A stretch of 64,000 nucleotides of DNA, taken from Phycomyces blakesleeanus NRRL 1555(-). Its lineage: Eukaryota > Mucoromycota > Mucoromycetes > Mucorales > Phycomycetaceae. Below, piece after piece: positions 1-11,170 of the stretch. The notes below the pieces were generated by a model, which saw nothing but the letters and a program-made list of their open reading frames with translations, was not told the DNA's origin and ran no database searches. The stretch is taken from the NCBI RefSeq assembly GCF_001638985.1, contig NW_017265137.1:2443848-2507847 (forward strand), written 5' to 3'. Every line of letters starts with the position of its first letter. Positions within the stretch are counted from its first letter, which is position 1. The position numbers and the translations under genes were made by a program.

Positions 1-58
1 AGCACAGCACAGCACAGCACAGCACAGCACAGCACAGCACAGCACAGCACAGCACAGC
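1..58. repeat. (AGCAC)n microsatellite
   Basis: About eleven perfect tandem copies of the pentamer AGCAC open the window, then degenerate into related AT-rich text. The array may continue to the left of the window. It is a simple sequence repeat with no evident coding role. Confidence 0.95.
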
Positions 59-60
59 AT

Positions 61-469
61 AGAATAACATGACATAGTATGGTATAGTATGATACAGTAT
101 GGCACAAAATAACAGAGCATAGATTTTTAATGACATTTACTTACTATTACTACTACTAATATTACTAGCATTACTAGATCTATCTATCTATTGATCTATT
201 GATATATTGATATATCTATTTATCTTAAAAAACTCCCTGTATTATCTTGCCATCTTGTTCGAATAGCAAATGTTATATCAATAATGGCAGCAATAGTGAT
301 AAAGGTAAAATGTAAAATTTGAAAGGTAAAATGTTAAGGCAAAAAGATAAATTATATAACATGTATATATGTATTTATGTATATATGTATACATTTTATA
401 TTAATAAAATAAAATAAAATAAAATTAAAAAAAATAAAAAAAAAATCAACATCTTTTACTTTTAATTTT

Positions 470-500
<31 letters not shown>

Positions 501-583
501 TTAAATAAATAAAATATACATATACATATTCTTATACATATTCAATACATACACATAAGAGAAACAAGAAAAAAAAAAGCACG
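61..583. other. AT-rich upstream region of the Reg1-like gene
   Basis: No gene is visible. The stretch holds short simple repeats, including a TTTA/ATTT tetramer run near 470-505 and AAAAT runs near 405-440. The last part is presumably promoter and 5' leader of the gene starting at 584. An A-rich leader directly precedes the ATG. Confidence 0.6.
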
Positions 584-2251
584 ATGCCAAAGAAAATAGC
601 AGCAGAAGACGACTATGAACGCAACATCAGATCTCCAGAGATGTGTGTCGATTACCTGTCCTACCACTTTGATGAGATGGACTTGGCTGCTTCCTGGAGA
701 GTCATGACCAAACAAAAGAAAGACATCGTCAATGGACTACGACTAGAAAATGCTTCCTGGAGAACCTGGGCAAAGCAAAAGAACAAACTAAAGACAGTTA
801 GTCCCGAAACCCTTAACTGGTGAGTGAGTCATTCCATTAGTCGTTTAGATTATTACTGTTACTGTTACTATTGTTATTTAAGTAATATACACACGTACAA
901 ATAAACTAAAAAAATCAAGAGAAAAGGCTCAAGGACAGCGATGTTACATGGCTCTACGGTCCTCTTCACACCGTCATCCATGACCAAGAAGACCGCTACT
1001 CAAAGCCAAAGATATCCAGTACTCAGGACACTCTTGGGCTCATTACCGCACCCCCACCTCTCACAGAACAACAGACTAACCCACCTGTCTTACGTCCAGA
1101 ACAATCTCAAGCCGAATCTACCAATACTGTAAACCAACAGTCCCAAACCAACCCAGAATCCCAACCATTAACACCCACAGTAGCAATAGAAGGAGGAGTA
1201 GCAAAACAGCCAGAACAACAAAAAGAAAACGGCCAAGAGAAAAACACAAGACGGCCGCTAAAGTCTGCCTTGAAGAGAGTAACGATGTCAGATATCCTGA
1301 AACGGTCAGCATCAGAAATCCACGTCGACACTCTAAACTCCCTGGGACCTGATCCGTCTTCGCTGTCAATCACCGAAGCTAACAAACAGCTCGGTGTCTT
1401 TTCTCCATCAGTCATTGCGACCCACAGGCAACCCAAACTGAGGTTCAATCAGCAGGTCGAGCAGTGCATTGCCCTCTCCATCGACGAAAAGACCGCACGC
1501 TCACGTAGCAACAGCCAGGCCACAGATAGCAGCCGTCTCGATAACACCGATGGCCAGAGCGGGGGAGAAGATCCTACTAATTCTACCATTTCTGGCTCCA
1601 ATGGTGCCGGTGCTGGTCCTGGTACTGGTGGGACTACTACTACTACTACTACTTCTTCTTCTAATGGCAGACAGCGACCACTCTTTCCTCGATCGTCTAT
1701 CAAGAAAATCGCACCTGCTCGCCTCAAGAACAGCTCCCAGTCAGAACATGAAACTGACGTTTCTTCTCTCTCTTCATCTGCCTCTTCTTCTTCTACAGGC
1801 CACTGCGGCGGGTTTGCAAACATCCAAACTGCAAACAGCAGCAGAAGAAACTCGTACTCTTCATGGGACGACAATGGCGACGATGATGGCGACAACCTTG
1901 ATGACGACGACAATAACAGTAGCAGTAACGAACTGATGCCAGCCATTCTCAATTCAACAAGACCAATCAGAATCCAACCACCCGAAGGACAGGCCATTAG
2001 ATGGGAGGGCCAGCCATGTGTATATGATGTTGTGCCACCTTCAGATATGTACCAGAACAACGACGACATTGAAGAAGATGATGATGATGACGACGACGAA
2101 GAAGATGATGACTGGGATACAAACGATGAAGAAGACAATCGTATCTTACACGAGGTCGTAGCTGGACCTAGTAATCTCAATTCCCACCACAACCAGACAA
2201 TTATACACTCCTCTACCACCTCCACCTCCACCACCACCACCGCTACTACTA

Positions 2252-2283
<32 letters not shown>

Positions 2284-2529
2284 ACCGTACAACGCGCCAC
2301 CACCTCTTTACCTGGACCACAAATCTCTCCAAAATCACCTCCGCTTAGTGAGCCTTCTCACTACCAAACCATTGCCGATCCTCAACAAGCCAATTCTTCT
2401 CCCTCTAGCTATCAAGCAGTGGCTGATATTCATCGCATGGATCAGGAACAGCAGCGCACATCTCCTTCTTTCATATCCCAAGTGGCCAACTGGGCATCTT
2501 CTCTTATCTGGTCAAACTCGCCTCGCTAA
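584..2529 (+). CDS. Reg1-like regulatory subunit of protein phosphatase 1 (glucose-repression type)
   Basis: CDS join(584..819,927..2529), 612 aa. The intron (820-926) has a GTGAGT donor and splits the Trp codon of NWLKDSDVTWLYGPL. Residues ~15-90 form the fungal DUF1752/GATA-N-like domain: a DYLS motif, the block LENASWRTWAKQKNKLKTVS, then VTWLYGPL. Next comes the basic PLKSALKR...MSDILKRSAS block, and at residues 249-261 KLRFNQQVEQCIA. This fits the RVxF-type PP1 docking site of yeast Reg1, which reads HFNxRVEQCIA there. In yeast, Reg1 targets the phosphatase Glc7 to Snf1 kinase and keeps glucose repression on. The rest is low complexity: Ser, Thr (ACT repeat) and Asp/Glu runs. A conserved-looking tail contains FISQVANWASSLIW. 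The family call is firm; the glucose role is inferred from yeast. Confidence 0.85.
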
Positions 2530-3225
2530 TCCAACACTTATAAACACACACACACATCTAAACACACAAAAGACAAAGGCCAGAACAAGATTAGGACAGG
2601 ACAGGACCAAGATAAGGCATTACATGACAGAACAAGTCAAGAGAAGAAGAAGAAAAAAAAAGTATATTATTATTCTTATGAAAAATTATCAAAGAAAAAA
2701 AATCAAACAACCTTGCATTCTCTGACCCTCTCCTTCCTACTTTACTTTTCTAGTCAACTTATCTACCCATCTATCTATCACACTTACACCAACCCACCCA
2801 CCACACTCTATCACACACACATCCTCTTTATCTTTATCTTTATCTTGGTCTTCGTCTTGATCTTGGCCTTCCTCCCCCTTCTACCTTATTCTTCTTTATT
2901 ATTCTTCTTCTCCCCACTTTTACTTTGATTTTCTTTCCTTTTCCTTTAACGCTTTGTTTTGTTTTGTTTTGTTTTGTTATTCTTGTATTTGAGATCTTCA
3001 TAAAACATAGACTATATATTTTTTGCTGAATGATCGATCCTTTTTTTTTTTACATATATATCTCTCTCTACCTCTTTATCTTTCTATTTTTGGGGCTTTT
3101 ATTATTATTATTAATTTTTTATTTTACTTTAGATTTTCCTTCTTCTTCTTCTTCCTCTTTAATATATTAATATCATTATAAATATAAATATAAATATAAA
3201 TATAAATATATATATATTATGTGCC
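2530..3225. other. Convergent intergenic region, pyrimidine-rich
   Basis: This stretch lies between the 3' ends of the Reg1-like gene and the NOT2 gene. It contains CA-rich and CT-rich text, a GTTTT pentamer run near 2953-2978, a CTT run near 3140-3152 and an AATATA run at 3182-3212. It probably holds both 3' UTRs. No ORF here looks coding. Confidence 0.6.
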
Positions 3226-4793
3226 TTATTGTTGGTACCATTCATTGTCACGGATTTCGAGTGCATCATACATTACCGTGTACTCTTTTTGAAAACTATT
3301 CCACGTCGTAGGATCAAAAAAGTGATAACTACCTCGTTCACATGTTGCCGACTGTCCAACCAAATCAGTGCCAGATTCTTTGCACAACCATAATTGGAGG
3401 TTTTTGTGAAATCTCCATTGACGTTTATACCTTTTATATATATATATATATATGTATGGTATTCAATTAAAGAAAAGAAAAGAAAAAGATAATAATAATT
3501 TGGGCTTACAATTCTCGGGCTGCAAGTTCTTGAAGAGCATCGCGTGGATTGGCATAAAACATTACAAATAGACTATCCAAAGACATCTTTTCTGTCACTT
3601 GTTGTATTGGTCGTACACTGGGAATACAATACTCGGTTTTTTGTTTGAATGTGACAGGAATGTTGTGGAGTGTAGCATGATCAGCGTCGTACCATGGAGA
3701 CATGAATGTAGTATGAAGATCCCTGCACACCAAGAATACATGCGCAAACACACACAAAGATAAATAATTATAAATGCATACAAAACCCACACCGCACATA
3801 ATAACGACAACAAGAACAAGAAATAGAAGAAGAATATGATACTAAATTCTGTCTGTCTGTCTTTTTTTTGTTATTCTTTTATCTTTAATTACTTACGTGG
3901 ATGACTTTAGGTCTAGCCCAAAACTACTTGGATCGTTTCCTTGACCAAGCATTGTCCATTGTTGATTGGAATGATGCATATATTCTAGTAATCCCATCAG
4001 ATCATAGGATACCGTTGGCTCATTGGCATGATTGGTATTATTATTGGGTATAGTAAAAGAACTTGTGTCATTCAGGTTACGAGAAGTAGCAGCTGTGCCC
4101 GGAAATAATCCCAATCGATTGGATATCCTGTTTTTCCAAACGCTATCTAGTAAATGTTCTTTTGTTGCTGCCTTTTTATATATATATATGCATATATATA
4201 TTATATATATTTACATGGAAATAAATAATAGTTAATATTTAATCATATATACTTGTCAATACAATACAATGCAATGCAATGTAATACAATTCAGTTTATG
4301 GAAAATCATTTACTTTTGTTTCCAAGACGTCTTGGAGATTCACATCAAAAGGTACTGGAACGTTGATAATGATGTCCGTTCCAGGGTCAGTTCCATGGCC
4401 AGTTCCATTCTGTGCGTGTGTCTTTGCTTTTATTTTTCATTTTTCATTTTTTCATTTGGTGAATGTTTTTTTTTGATTTTTTTTTAAGAGGGTGAGGATC
4501 ATCAAGTCACCAATAACCCCATCCACCCTACCCAATAAGTCTTCTTCTTCATGATAAACTCTTCCACTAACCACACTCTGCTGCTCTTGTCGCTGACTGT
4601 GTATTGTGTGTGAATCTTCATCCAATGTGGAGAAATCCTTTGGGATTTTTACCGGTTCGTATTCTTGATGTAAATTCAAATGATCATCATTATTGGATAT
4701 CTTGTGCGATATTATTTATTTATATAGATGTAATATTCTTTGTGTTCACTTGTGTATGTGTATTTTCTTTGTTTGTGTGCGTGTGAATATTAC

Positions 4794-4824
<31 letters not shown>

Positions 4825-5327
4825 TACCTTTACCTTTGTCGATAATATTCTGGCGATTGGCTGCCATTACGGTTGCTATATATACATAAAAACAACCACC
4901 AAAAAAAACAACAACATAAGTACACTGCACTATAGATACATTTTTATATATTAATCAATCGATTATTACCTGGGTTTAATAAAATATCTGAAGTGACAGA
5001 ACTCAACAATACACTTGAGGTAGGTTTGAGTGTGCTAAGGAGACCATAATTGTGATCATTTTGCATTATTCCTATCTTTTGAGAAGAAACCAAGAAAGAC
5101 GAGTGGAATGGAGAGGCAGTTGAAAAACTACTACTACTGCTGCTGCTGCTGCTGTTATTACTAATAGTAGTGGTAGTAGTAATATTGGTAGATTGAGTGG
5201 CCAGAGGTTGTGAGGATGCTGGTGATTGAGGCGCTGGTGATTGAATCCCGGCAGATCCAGGAACAAATGATGCTGATCCATGAGATTGGGATGGGGATGA
5301 TGAGAGCATGTGTGTCAGGGCCAGCAT
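3226..5327 (-). CDS. NOT2: CCR4-NOT complex subunit 2 (NOT2)
   Basis: Proposed exons: complement(join(3226..3430,3510..3722,3897..4171,4314..4426,4511..4663,4834..4875,4970..5327)), 452 aa. All phases fit, but the 4511/4426 junction is uncertain; an alternative acceptor lies at 4410. The C-terminal half carries the NOT2/3/5 family pattern in order: a YDLMGLLEYM helix, GNDPSSFGLDL, TFMSPWYDAD, then LFVMFYANPRDALQELAARELY, RQWRFHKNLQLW, CERGSYHFFDPTTW and a final EYTVMYDALE segment. NOT2 is a scaffold of the CCR4-NOT deadenylase complex that acts in mRNA decay and transcription. The N-terminal third is Ser/Thr/Pro-rich and poorly conserved. I chose ATG 5327 because a TATA-like box lies about 60 nt upstream; an extra 5' exon is possible. 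Confidence 0.87.
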
Positions 5328-5384
5328 GATTCCAAACTGGATTGTAAAGATATCAAGATATTTTGGGTATAAAATTATACGCGT

Positions 5385-5393
5385 TTTTATATA
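5385..5393 (-). promoter_or_regulatory. TATA-like box upstream of NOT2
   Basis: On the minus strand the sequence reads TATATAAAA, about 58 nt upstream of the chosen NOT2 ATG, with a CT-rich stretch on its upstream side. It supports a start at 5327, but the region is AT-rich enough for this to be chance. Confidence 0.35.
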
Positions 5394-5706
5394 AAAAGAA
5401 AGAGAAAGAAAGAGAGGGATCAATTGAATGCTTCTTTGTTCATTTCTATTGACCTTTTTTATTTTATTTTATTTTTTTACGTGATTTATCAGAAATAAAA
5501 TAAAATAAAACAAAAATGACGATTATTTCATTCTCTTTTAGTAAAATTGATCGCAGTTCATGGTGATTTTGTGATTCTAGTCAATTCAATTTGTTACATA
5601 AAAGATTCAAATATTTCAAATCAAGAAATAACAATAGTAATAACTACTGTTAAAGAAATGGACATTTGAAATCCAATAATGTACTATACAAAAAAAATCA
5701 ATAGGT

Positions 5707-5741
<35 letters not shown>

Positions 5742-6047
5742 TTTATATCACACACTACACTGCCTTGCATTAAACGGACAGAAGTATAGATACAAAGAAC
5801 AAAGAAATGTAGGTCGATAAATCAACAACAAAATAGAAATATTGATTTTTGTATCCTTTGTCTCTCTTTATGTGTGTGTGTACACAAAGGTGGTCCGTGT
5901 CCCTTTTCTTTTCTGATTCCGTCAAGTTGATCGGTTTATTATACTATATTTTATTTTAAAATCAACTACACACAAAGGGAAGATCGCATACTAAAAAAAA
6001 ATAGGATAAAGGGGATACAATAGCCAAATGTTTTCCAGGTATCATTG

Positions 6048-6078
<31 letters not shown>

Positions 6079-6841
6079 ATATATATAAAGGCATCAGTTT
6101 GAACATGAATACTTTTTTTTTGTGTGCATCTGGAATCTATCATGTACTATTTAAAAGCTACAGAACTTATATAGAAATAGGGAAAAATCAGGAAATCAAA
6201 TATCAAATGTCTAGCAAAGATCTTCCCGATATTGATTATCATCAGTAAGGCTTTTTATCTTTTTCTTTTCTTTGAGGGATGTCAAATTGTACATTTTGCA
6301 TACTCTTCTAACGTAAAGACATACTGATACATTACATTATATGTATTTTTATTATATAAAATATAAAAAGAATATTATCAGTTTTTGATATAGATTGGCA
6401 AAATCCATTATTTATTTATTTATTATAATTGAAAAAAAAAATACTTTTACAACAAGGGTGAAGTTTTATTGCACATATATATATATAGATAGATATATAG
6501 ATAAAGAGGTATATTTATGTATGTATGTATGTATTTATGTGTGTATGTGTGTATGTGTGTGTGTGTATAATGTAGTGTAATGTAATGTAGTGTATAGTAT
6601 AGTATAGTGTATTTCCCTTGGTGCCTAAGATCTCTTTGGGACTGCTGTCTTTTTGTAAAAAATAAAATAAAATATAAAAAGGAAAAGAGATTGATCTTGG
6701 AAGATCCAGATGAATAAGAAAAAGAATATATTACTTGTACTAAAGAAATTGCGAGGTGCAGAAAATGAAAATGAAAAAAAAATATTTAAGAGATATATGA
6801 AAGTGACTGAGTAAATAGGTAAGTAAGCAAGCCAGCAGCTG
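5394..6841. other. Intergenic region between NOT2 and chitin deacetylase
   Basis: No gene could be supported. It holds a (CA)n run at 5710-5738, a (GTA)n run at 6047-6078, TGTA/GTGT-rich tracts near 6515-6570 and TAGTGTA repeats near 6568-6610. A short plus-strand frame ending at 6248 (MSSKDLPDIDYHQ) abuts a GTAAGG donor, but no partner exon was found. Confidence 0.55.
6047..6078. repeat. (GTA)n trinucleotide microsatellite
   Basis: About eleven tandem GTA/TAG triplets lie in intergenic DNA. The poly-Val frame across it is not a credible gene. Confidence 0.9.
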
Positions 6842-9649
6842 TTACATCAGGACAGCAGCTGCACCAGCCATCAGGGCTGCGCCAATTGAGAGGGTAGGAA
6901 GCAGCACAGCACCTGCATTTTCATGGGTAGTGGCTGCAGACTGAGCAGCCCCAGAAGAAGTGGCAGTCTTGCTAGAGTTGGTTGTACCGGCGGTGGTGGT
7001 GTTTACGGTGACAGACACATCTTTGTAAGCACAGCTGGCAGTGGTACACAAACATTGTCCAGCAACTAATAAGAAGAATAATAAAAATAATGATTTTTAA
7101 TATTTAATGAATAAGCGGCAATGACAAATAAGAAAATAAAGTATAAAATAGACTTACCAGGGTCCCACCAGATACTATCGCAGTTGTCAGGGACAGGGTG
7201 GCGGTAGGATGGGTCAGTGCTCTGGACCGAAAGAGGGGGCAGAGGAGTAGCCAGTGTAGGAGCTACCGAAGGGCAGTTGAAACATGTACCCCAGCTGGCG
7301 ACATTGAAGTTGCAGGTATTCAGAAGACTAGAAGAAACTAGACCGACATCGCTGATCGCGATTTTCTCGAGACCGTTACAGATCTCCTTGCCAGTATTGG
7401 GAAGTTCGCACTTCATGTAAGATTGATTGGCCAACTCACTAGCAGGAACAGGATTTTGCATCTAAGACATATAGATATGTATACATATGCATGTCAAAAT
7501 AATAATATAATAGCAAATGTAGTTTAAATAACAATATCAGCAAGAGGTTCAGAACCAACAGGCTTTTCTTTATATTCTTTATATTCTTTATATCTCTTTG
7601 TGTGTCTATATTTATTTACCCATTGCAGCAATTGGTCATTGGAAACAAACCAGACATCGGGCTTTCCAGCCAGGGACTGGATAAAACTAATGACTCCCTG
7701 TCTAAGGGAACTAGGGTCGGGTAATCCTGGGTAATTGGTGAGGTGGGTTGGGTGGACATAGATACCAAATGGCTGGCGGTTGCCATTGTAGTGGCGATCA
7801 AAGTTGGTATTAGACCACTCGGTTACATCAGAAACAGAACCTGCCAAGTAATTGTCCATCAATTGAGGGACACTGGCATTATCATTGACAGCATACATAG
7901 GAATTTCCCAAATGCCTAATAAAAATTACAATTAAAATTATAGTTAATGATACAATTTTTTATTTTATTTTATTACCTGGTAACTTGACTGCACCATCAC
8001 AGATTCCTGTCCAGCAATCATTGGCCATACCATTATCAAGTGTGTAAGGCCTATGTATTTTATATTCACATAATATAGATAAATAAACAAGTTAGCTATA
8101 TATATATATATATTTCTTTGTTCATCTCATTACCGCCATTCTTGTTCTTTGTGTATAAAATAAAATAAAATAAAGTAATATTAATATTTACCAGTAGCAA
8201 TCATCTACAACAGCTGTAGCCGAACTATCATATTGGAATCCCTGTTGGCTAATCTCGGACAAGGTACCGGCGGTGTAGTTTACTTTAGAATAGGTACAAG
8301 CAGGGTAAGTACAGAGATCAACATCACAAGCAAACAAACAAAAAAAGAGAAGAGAGATCAAGGAGGAAAGTTTTTTTTATAACCTACAGAATGGTGCTCT
8401 GAATCCCTTGATTTTGCCTTGCGGAATACCTGCGTATTCATGCAGCATTGCTTTGGCGGCAGCAATTTCTCTACAGACAACATATAAGTATACATATTAT
8501 ATTATATTATATATTTATGAGAGGGTTACTTACTGTGATGAGGGAGAGCCTACAATATAACCAATTCATTTTATAATGTTTGGTGTGAGTATGAAGGTAT
8601 AAGAGTACGTTTCATTTAAGCTGTGTACTCGGGGCAAAGTGAATAAAGAAATATAGATATAAACTTACCGACATGGGAGAAGGTGTGACTAGTACAAAGA
8701 ATAATAAAAGAGGAATATATGAGATACAATATAATAATTTATAACAATGTACCATAAGGTATAAGCACAATAAAATAAAGGAAGTGCAGGTAGGGGTCAG
8801 TGTTCTTCTTTGTTCAAGTATCGAGACAAGAAAGGGATGCTAGTTTTTTGTATGTATGATTGCTTGCATATACTTACTCTGCGACTTCGTTTCCATTGGC
8901 GTACCATTGTTGAACAAGTGAGAAATCAGTGTACTCCATAGAGACATACCAAGATCCCTATTAATATTAATATTAATATATATATATATTAATAATGATT
9001 AAGAGACCTAGTAATATCTGTATATATATATATATATATATATATCACACATAATATGCAACTAATTTAAGACTTGAGTGACATTGGGTCTTAATAAAGG
9101 ACTCCAAAAATCACAAGTATTGTTTCTATTTCTTTATTATTATTATTTTGGGTTTATTAGGTATTACCTTTGCTCCACAACCATTAGGATTTCTATCAAA
9201 TTATAATAATGATAATAATCAAAAAATGTAAAGACAATGGATGTGTAGATATTCACATATACTTACTTGACATCTAACAATTGATTGGCAGTAGCCAAAA
9301 GAGATGGCTGAACACTATCATCAAATGTGATTGTAACAAACTAATATAAAGAAAGATATATTGACAATATTGATAAGTAATCAAGACAAGATTACAGTGC
9401 ATTATATACTGTAAAGTTCTCAATGAATTCAATTGACTAGAAATGATCAATTACCTGAGGTACATCTTTGGCAGCAAGACCATTTGGAGGTGATTGAGAT
9501 GCGCACAAACAAGTAGGAAGTTTGCAAGTTGTGGGATCACAAGAATAAGAGCTGGCTGTTGTAGTTGTAGGAATGGACCCTGTTCCATCTTGAGCAACGA
9601 CAAGACAGAGCATTGAGAGGGCAGCTGCACCAAGACTAAGTAACTTCAT
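6842..9649 (-). CDS. Chitin deacetylase, secreted and probably GPI-anchored (carbohydrate esterase family 4)
   Basis: Exons: complement(join(6842..7065,7158..7461,7620..7915,7977..8050,8192..8282,8388..8470,8534..8549,8669..8688,8878..8957,9168..9192,9267..9340,9455..9649)), 493 aa, all phases consistent. It begins with a signal peptide (MKLLSLGAAALSMLCLVVAQ). The NodB motifs follow in order: TFDDS (residues 70-74, metal and base Asp), HTFSH (126-130, metal His pair), RAPFLNYT (161-168), DSS...WPYTLDN with WEIPMY, and IYVHPTHL (His 274, motif 5). A Cys-rich stretch (CNFNVASWGTCFNCPS; CDSIWWDP; CLCTTASC) and a Ser/Thr linker lead to a hydrophobic C-terminus typical of GPI signals. The enzyme removes acetyl groups from chitin at the wall to make chitosan, which is abundant in Mucoromycota. 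Three exons are only 16, 20 and 25 nt long. Confidence 0.93.
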
Positions 9650-10522
9650 TGTGATTTGAATTGAAAGATAAAGAGAGATAATAAGGGAACGAGGAAGAAA
9701 GGAAAAAAAAGTAAAGAGAGAGTCAATGATGAAGAAGGCTTTATGGCTTTTTTTTGTTTCGATTGGTAGTAGGAGGTGATTGGATAGAATAAATTGTCCA
9801 AAAGGAGAAGGGGTATAAAACTGTACAACCTGCTTTCTTTGTACAATTCTATTTAAATTTACTATTTTTGTCGACATATAATCCTTATTTTAGATTCCAT
9901 TGATTAACATCAATATGTTTAACCGCGGTTGCCATCGAAACAGCCACCATGCTTGAAAGCAGAAAATAACAATAAGAATAATAAAGAACCATTTTTTTTA
10001 CCCACGCATTAAGCCTCAATCTCAAGGGTATACATTTATATGTTTCAATCAGGCTTTCTACTATTACTACCGTTATTATTAGTACAATCTATTCAATCTT
10101 TTTTCTTCTTCTTTCCTTCTTGTATGATAAGTTTCCTTCTCACTCTCTCTCTTTTTTCTTTGTGTTGCTTAGATACAGTAGGCAAACCTGACTTTAGACG
10201 CAAGTTTTATGGTACAGTTCACTCCGCAAAAGTCTATATTATGGTTTTACAGAATTTATTAAATGAGTTTCTTTCTTTTCTATATTTATTTATCTTGTTC
10301 ATATATAAATATATAAAGGGGGGAATATCGATTTAAATAGTACAAGTATCGAACCACTTTGAGCCGTTTTTAGGGCCGTGTTTCAATATATCTATAACCA
10401 AGAAACAAAAAACAATTATTCGGACAGTCAGGGAGCCCTAGGATATTTCATTTTATAAAATGCAATACACGTCTACATATATATATTTCAAGTAATGAAT
10501 TGATTATTACCTTGCTATAAAC

Positions 10523-10574
10523 TAACCTAACCTGACCTGACCCGACCTGACCTGACCTGACCTGACCTGACCTG
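10523..10574. repeat. (CCTGA)n pentanucleotide array
   Basis: About ten CCTGA-type units, starting with CCTAA variants and including one CCCGA variant, form an interstitial pentamer array. On the other strand it reads as TCAGG repeats with TTAGG at one end. That resembles some telomere repeats, but the array is short and internal. Confidence 0.9.
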
Positions 10575-11134
10575 ATTATCACGACAAGCCAAAATAAATA
10601 AAATGAAAAAAAATACATGGCTTACCAATGTGTACTCTTTGTTTTTGTAATATTTCGTACATATTTTCTGTTTGTTTGTGCGTGAATATTCTTTGTATAA
10701 AAAAGACACGTTATTTGGACTTTGTATCTTTGATACTCAATGTCTATTAAAAGGACCCCTCTTTCATGATCAGTTTTAGACCCAAGCATATATATATATT
10801 TGTAAGCATAAGAAGTAATACGTCTATTTATTTATTTATTTATTTTGCTAAAATAAAAGGTGCCTAAAATTAGTTTCTTTTGAATATTTTTTTTTCCAAA
10901 TATCACAAAAATCGTCTGATTTAAGCCCATTATACATTGTTTCTTGTTTTTGGATTCCACTGTTCTTTCTTACATATGTATTTATTAATCTCGCAATATA
11001 ATACGGTCTTATTAGGTCAATAGTTCTCACTAAGAGCCATGTCACTTGTAATAGTATTAAATATTATTATTAAGAATAATAATAGCAATCGTATAATATA
11101 CATGTAAATGTGCATGTAAATGCAAATGTGCATG

Positions 11135-11136
<2 letters not shown>

Positions 11137-11167
<31 letters not shown>
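11137..11167. repeat. (GT)n dinucleotide microsatellite
   Basis: A run of about fifteen GT units in intergenic DNA. ORFs crossing it on both strands are repeat translations. Confidence 0.9.

Positions 11168-11170
<3 letters not shown>

Noticed and set aside
1449..2303. 284-codon minus-strand frame opposite the Reg1-like gene
   Set aside because: It is the complement of Ser/Thr/Asp repeats (Val and Ser runs) and is fully overlapped by the real gene.
6209..6248. Small plus-strand first exon (MSSKDLPDIDYHQ followed by GTAAGG)
   Set aside because: No acceptor and continuing frame could be found downstream before the minus-strand chitin deacetylase gene.
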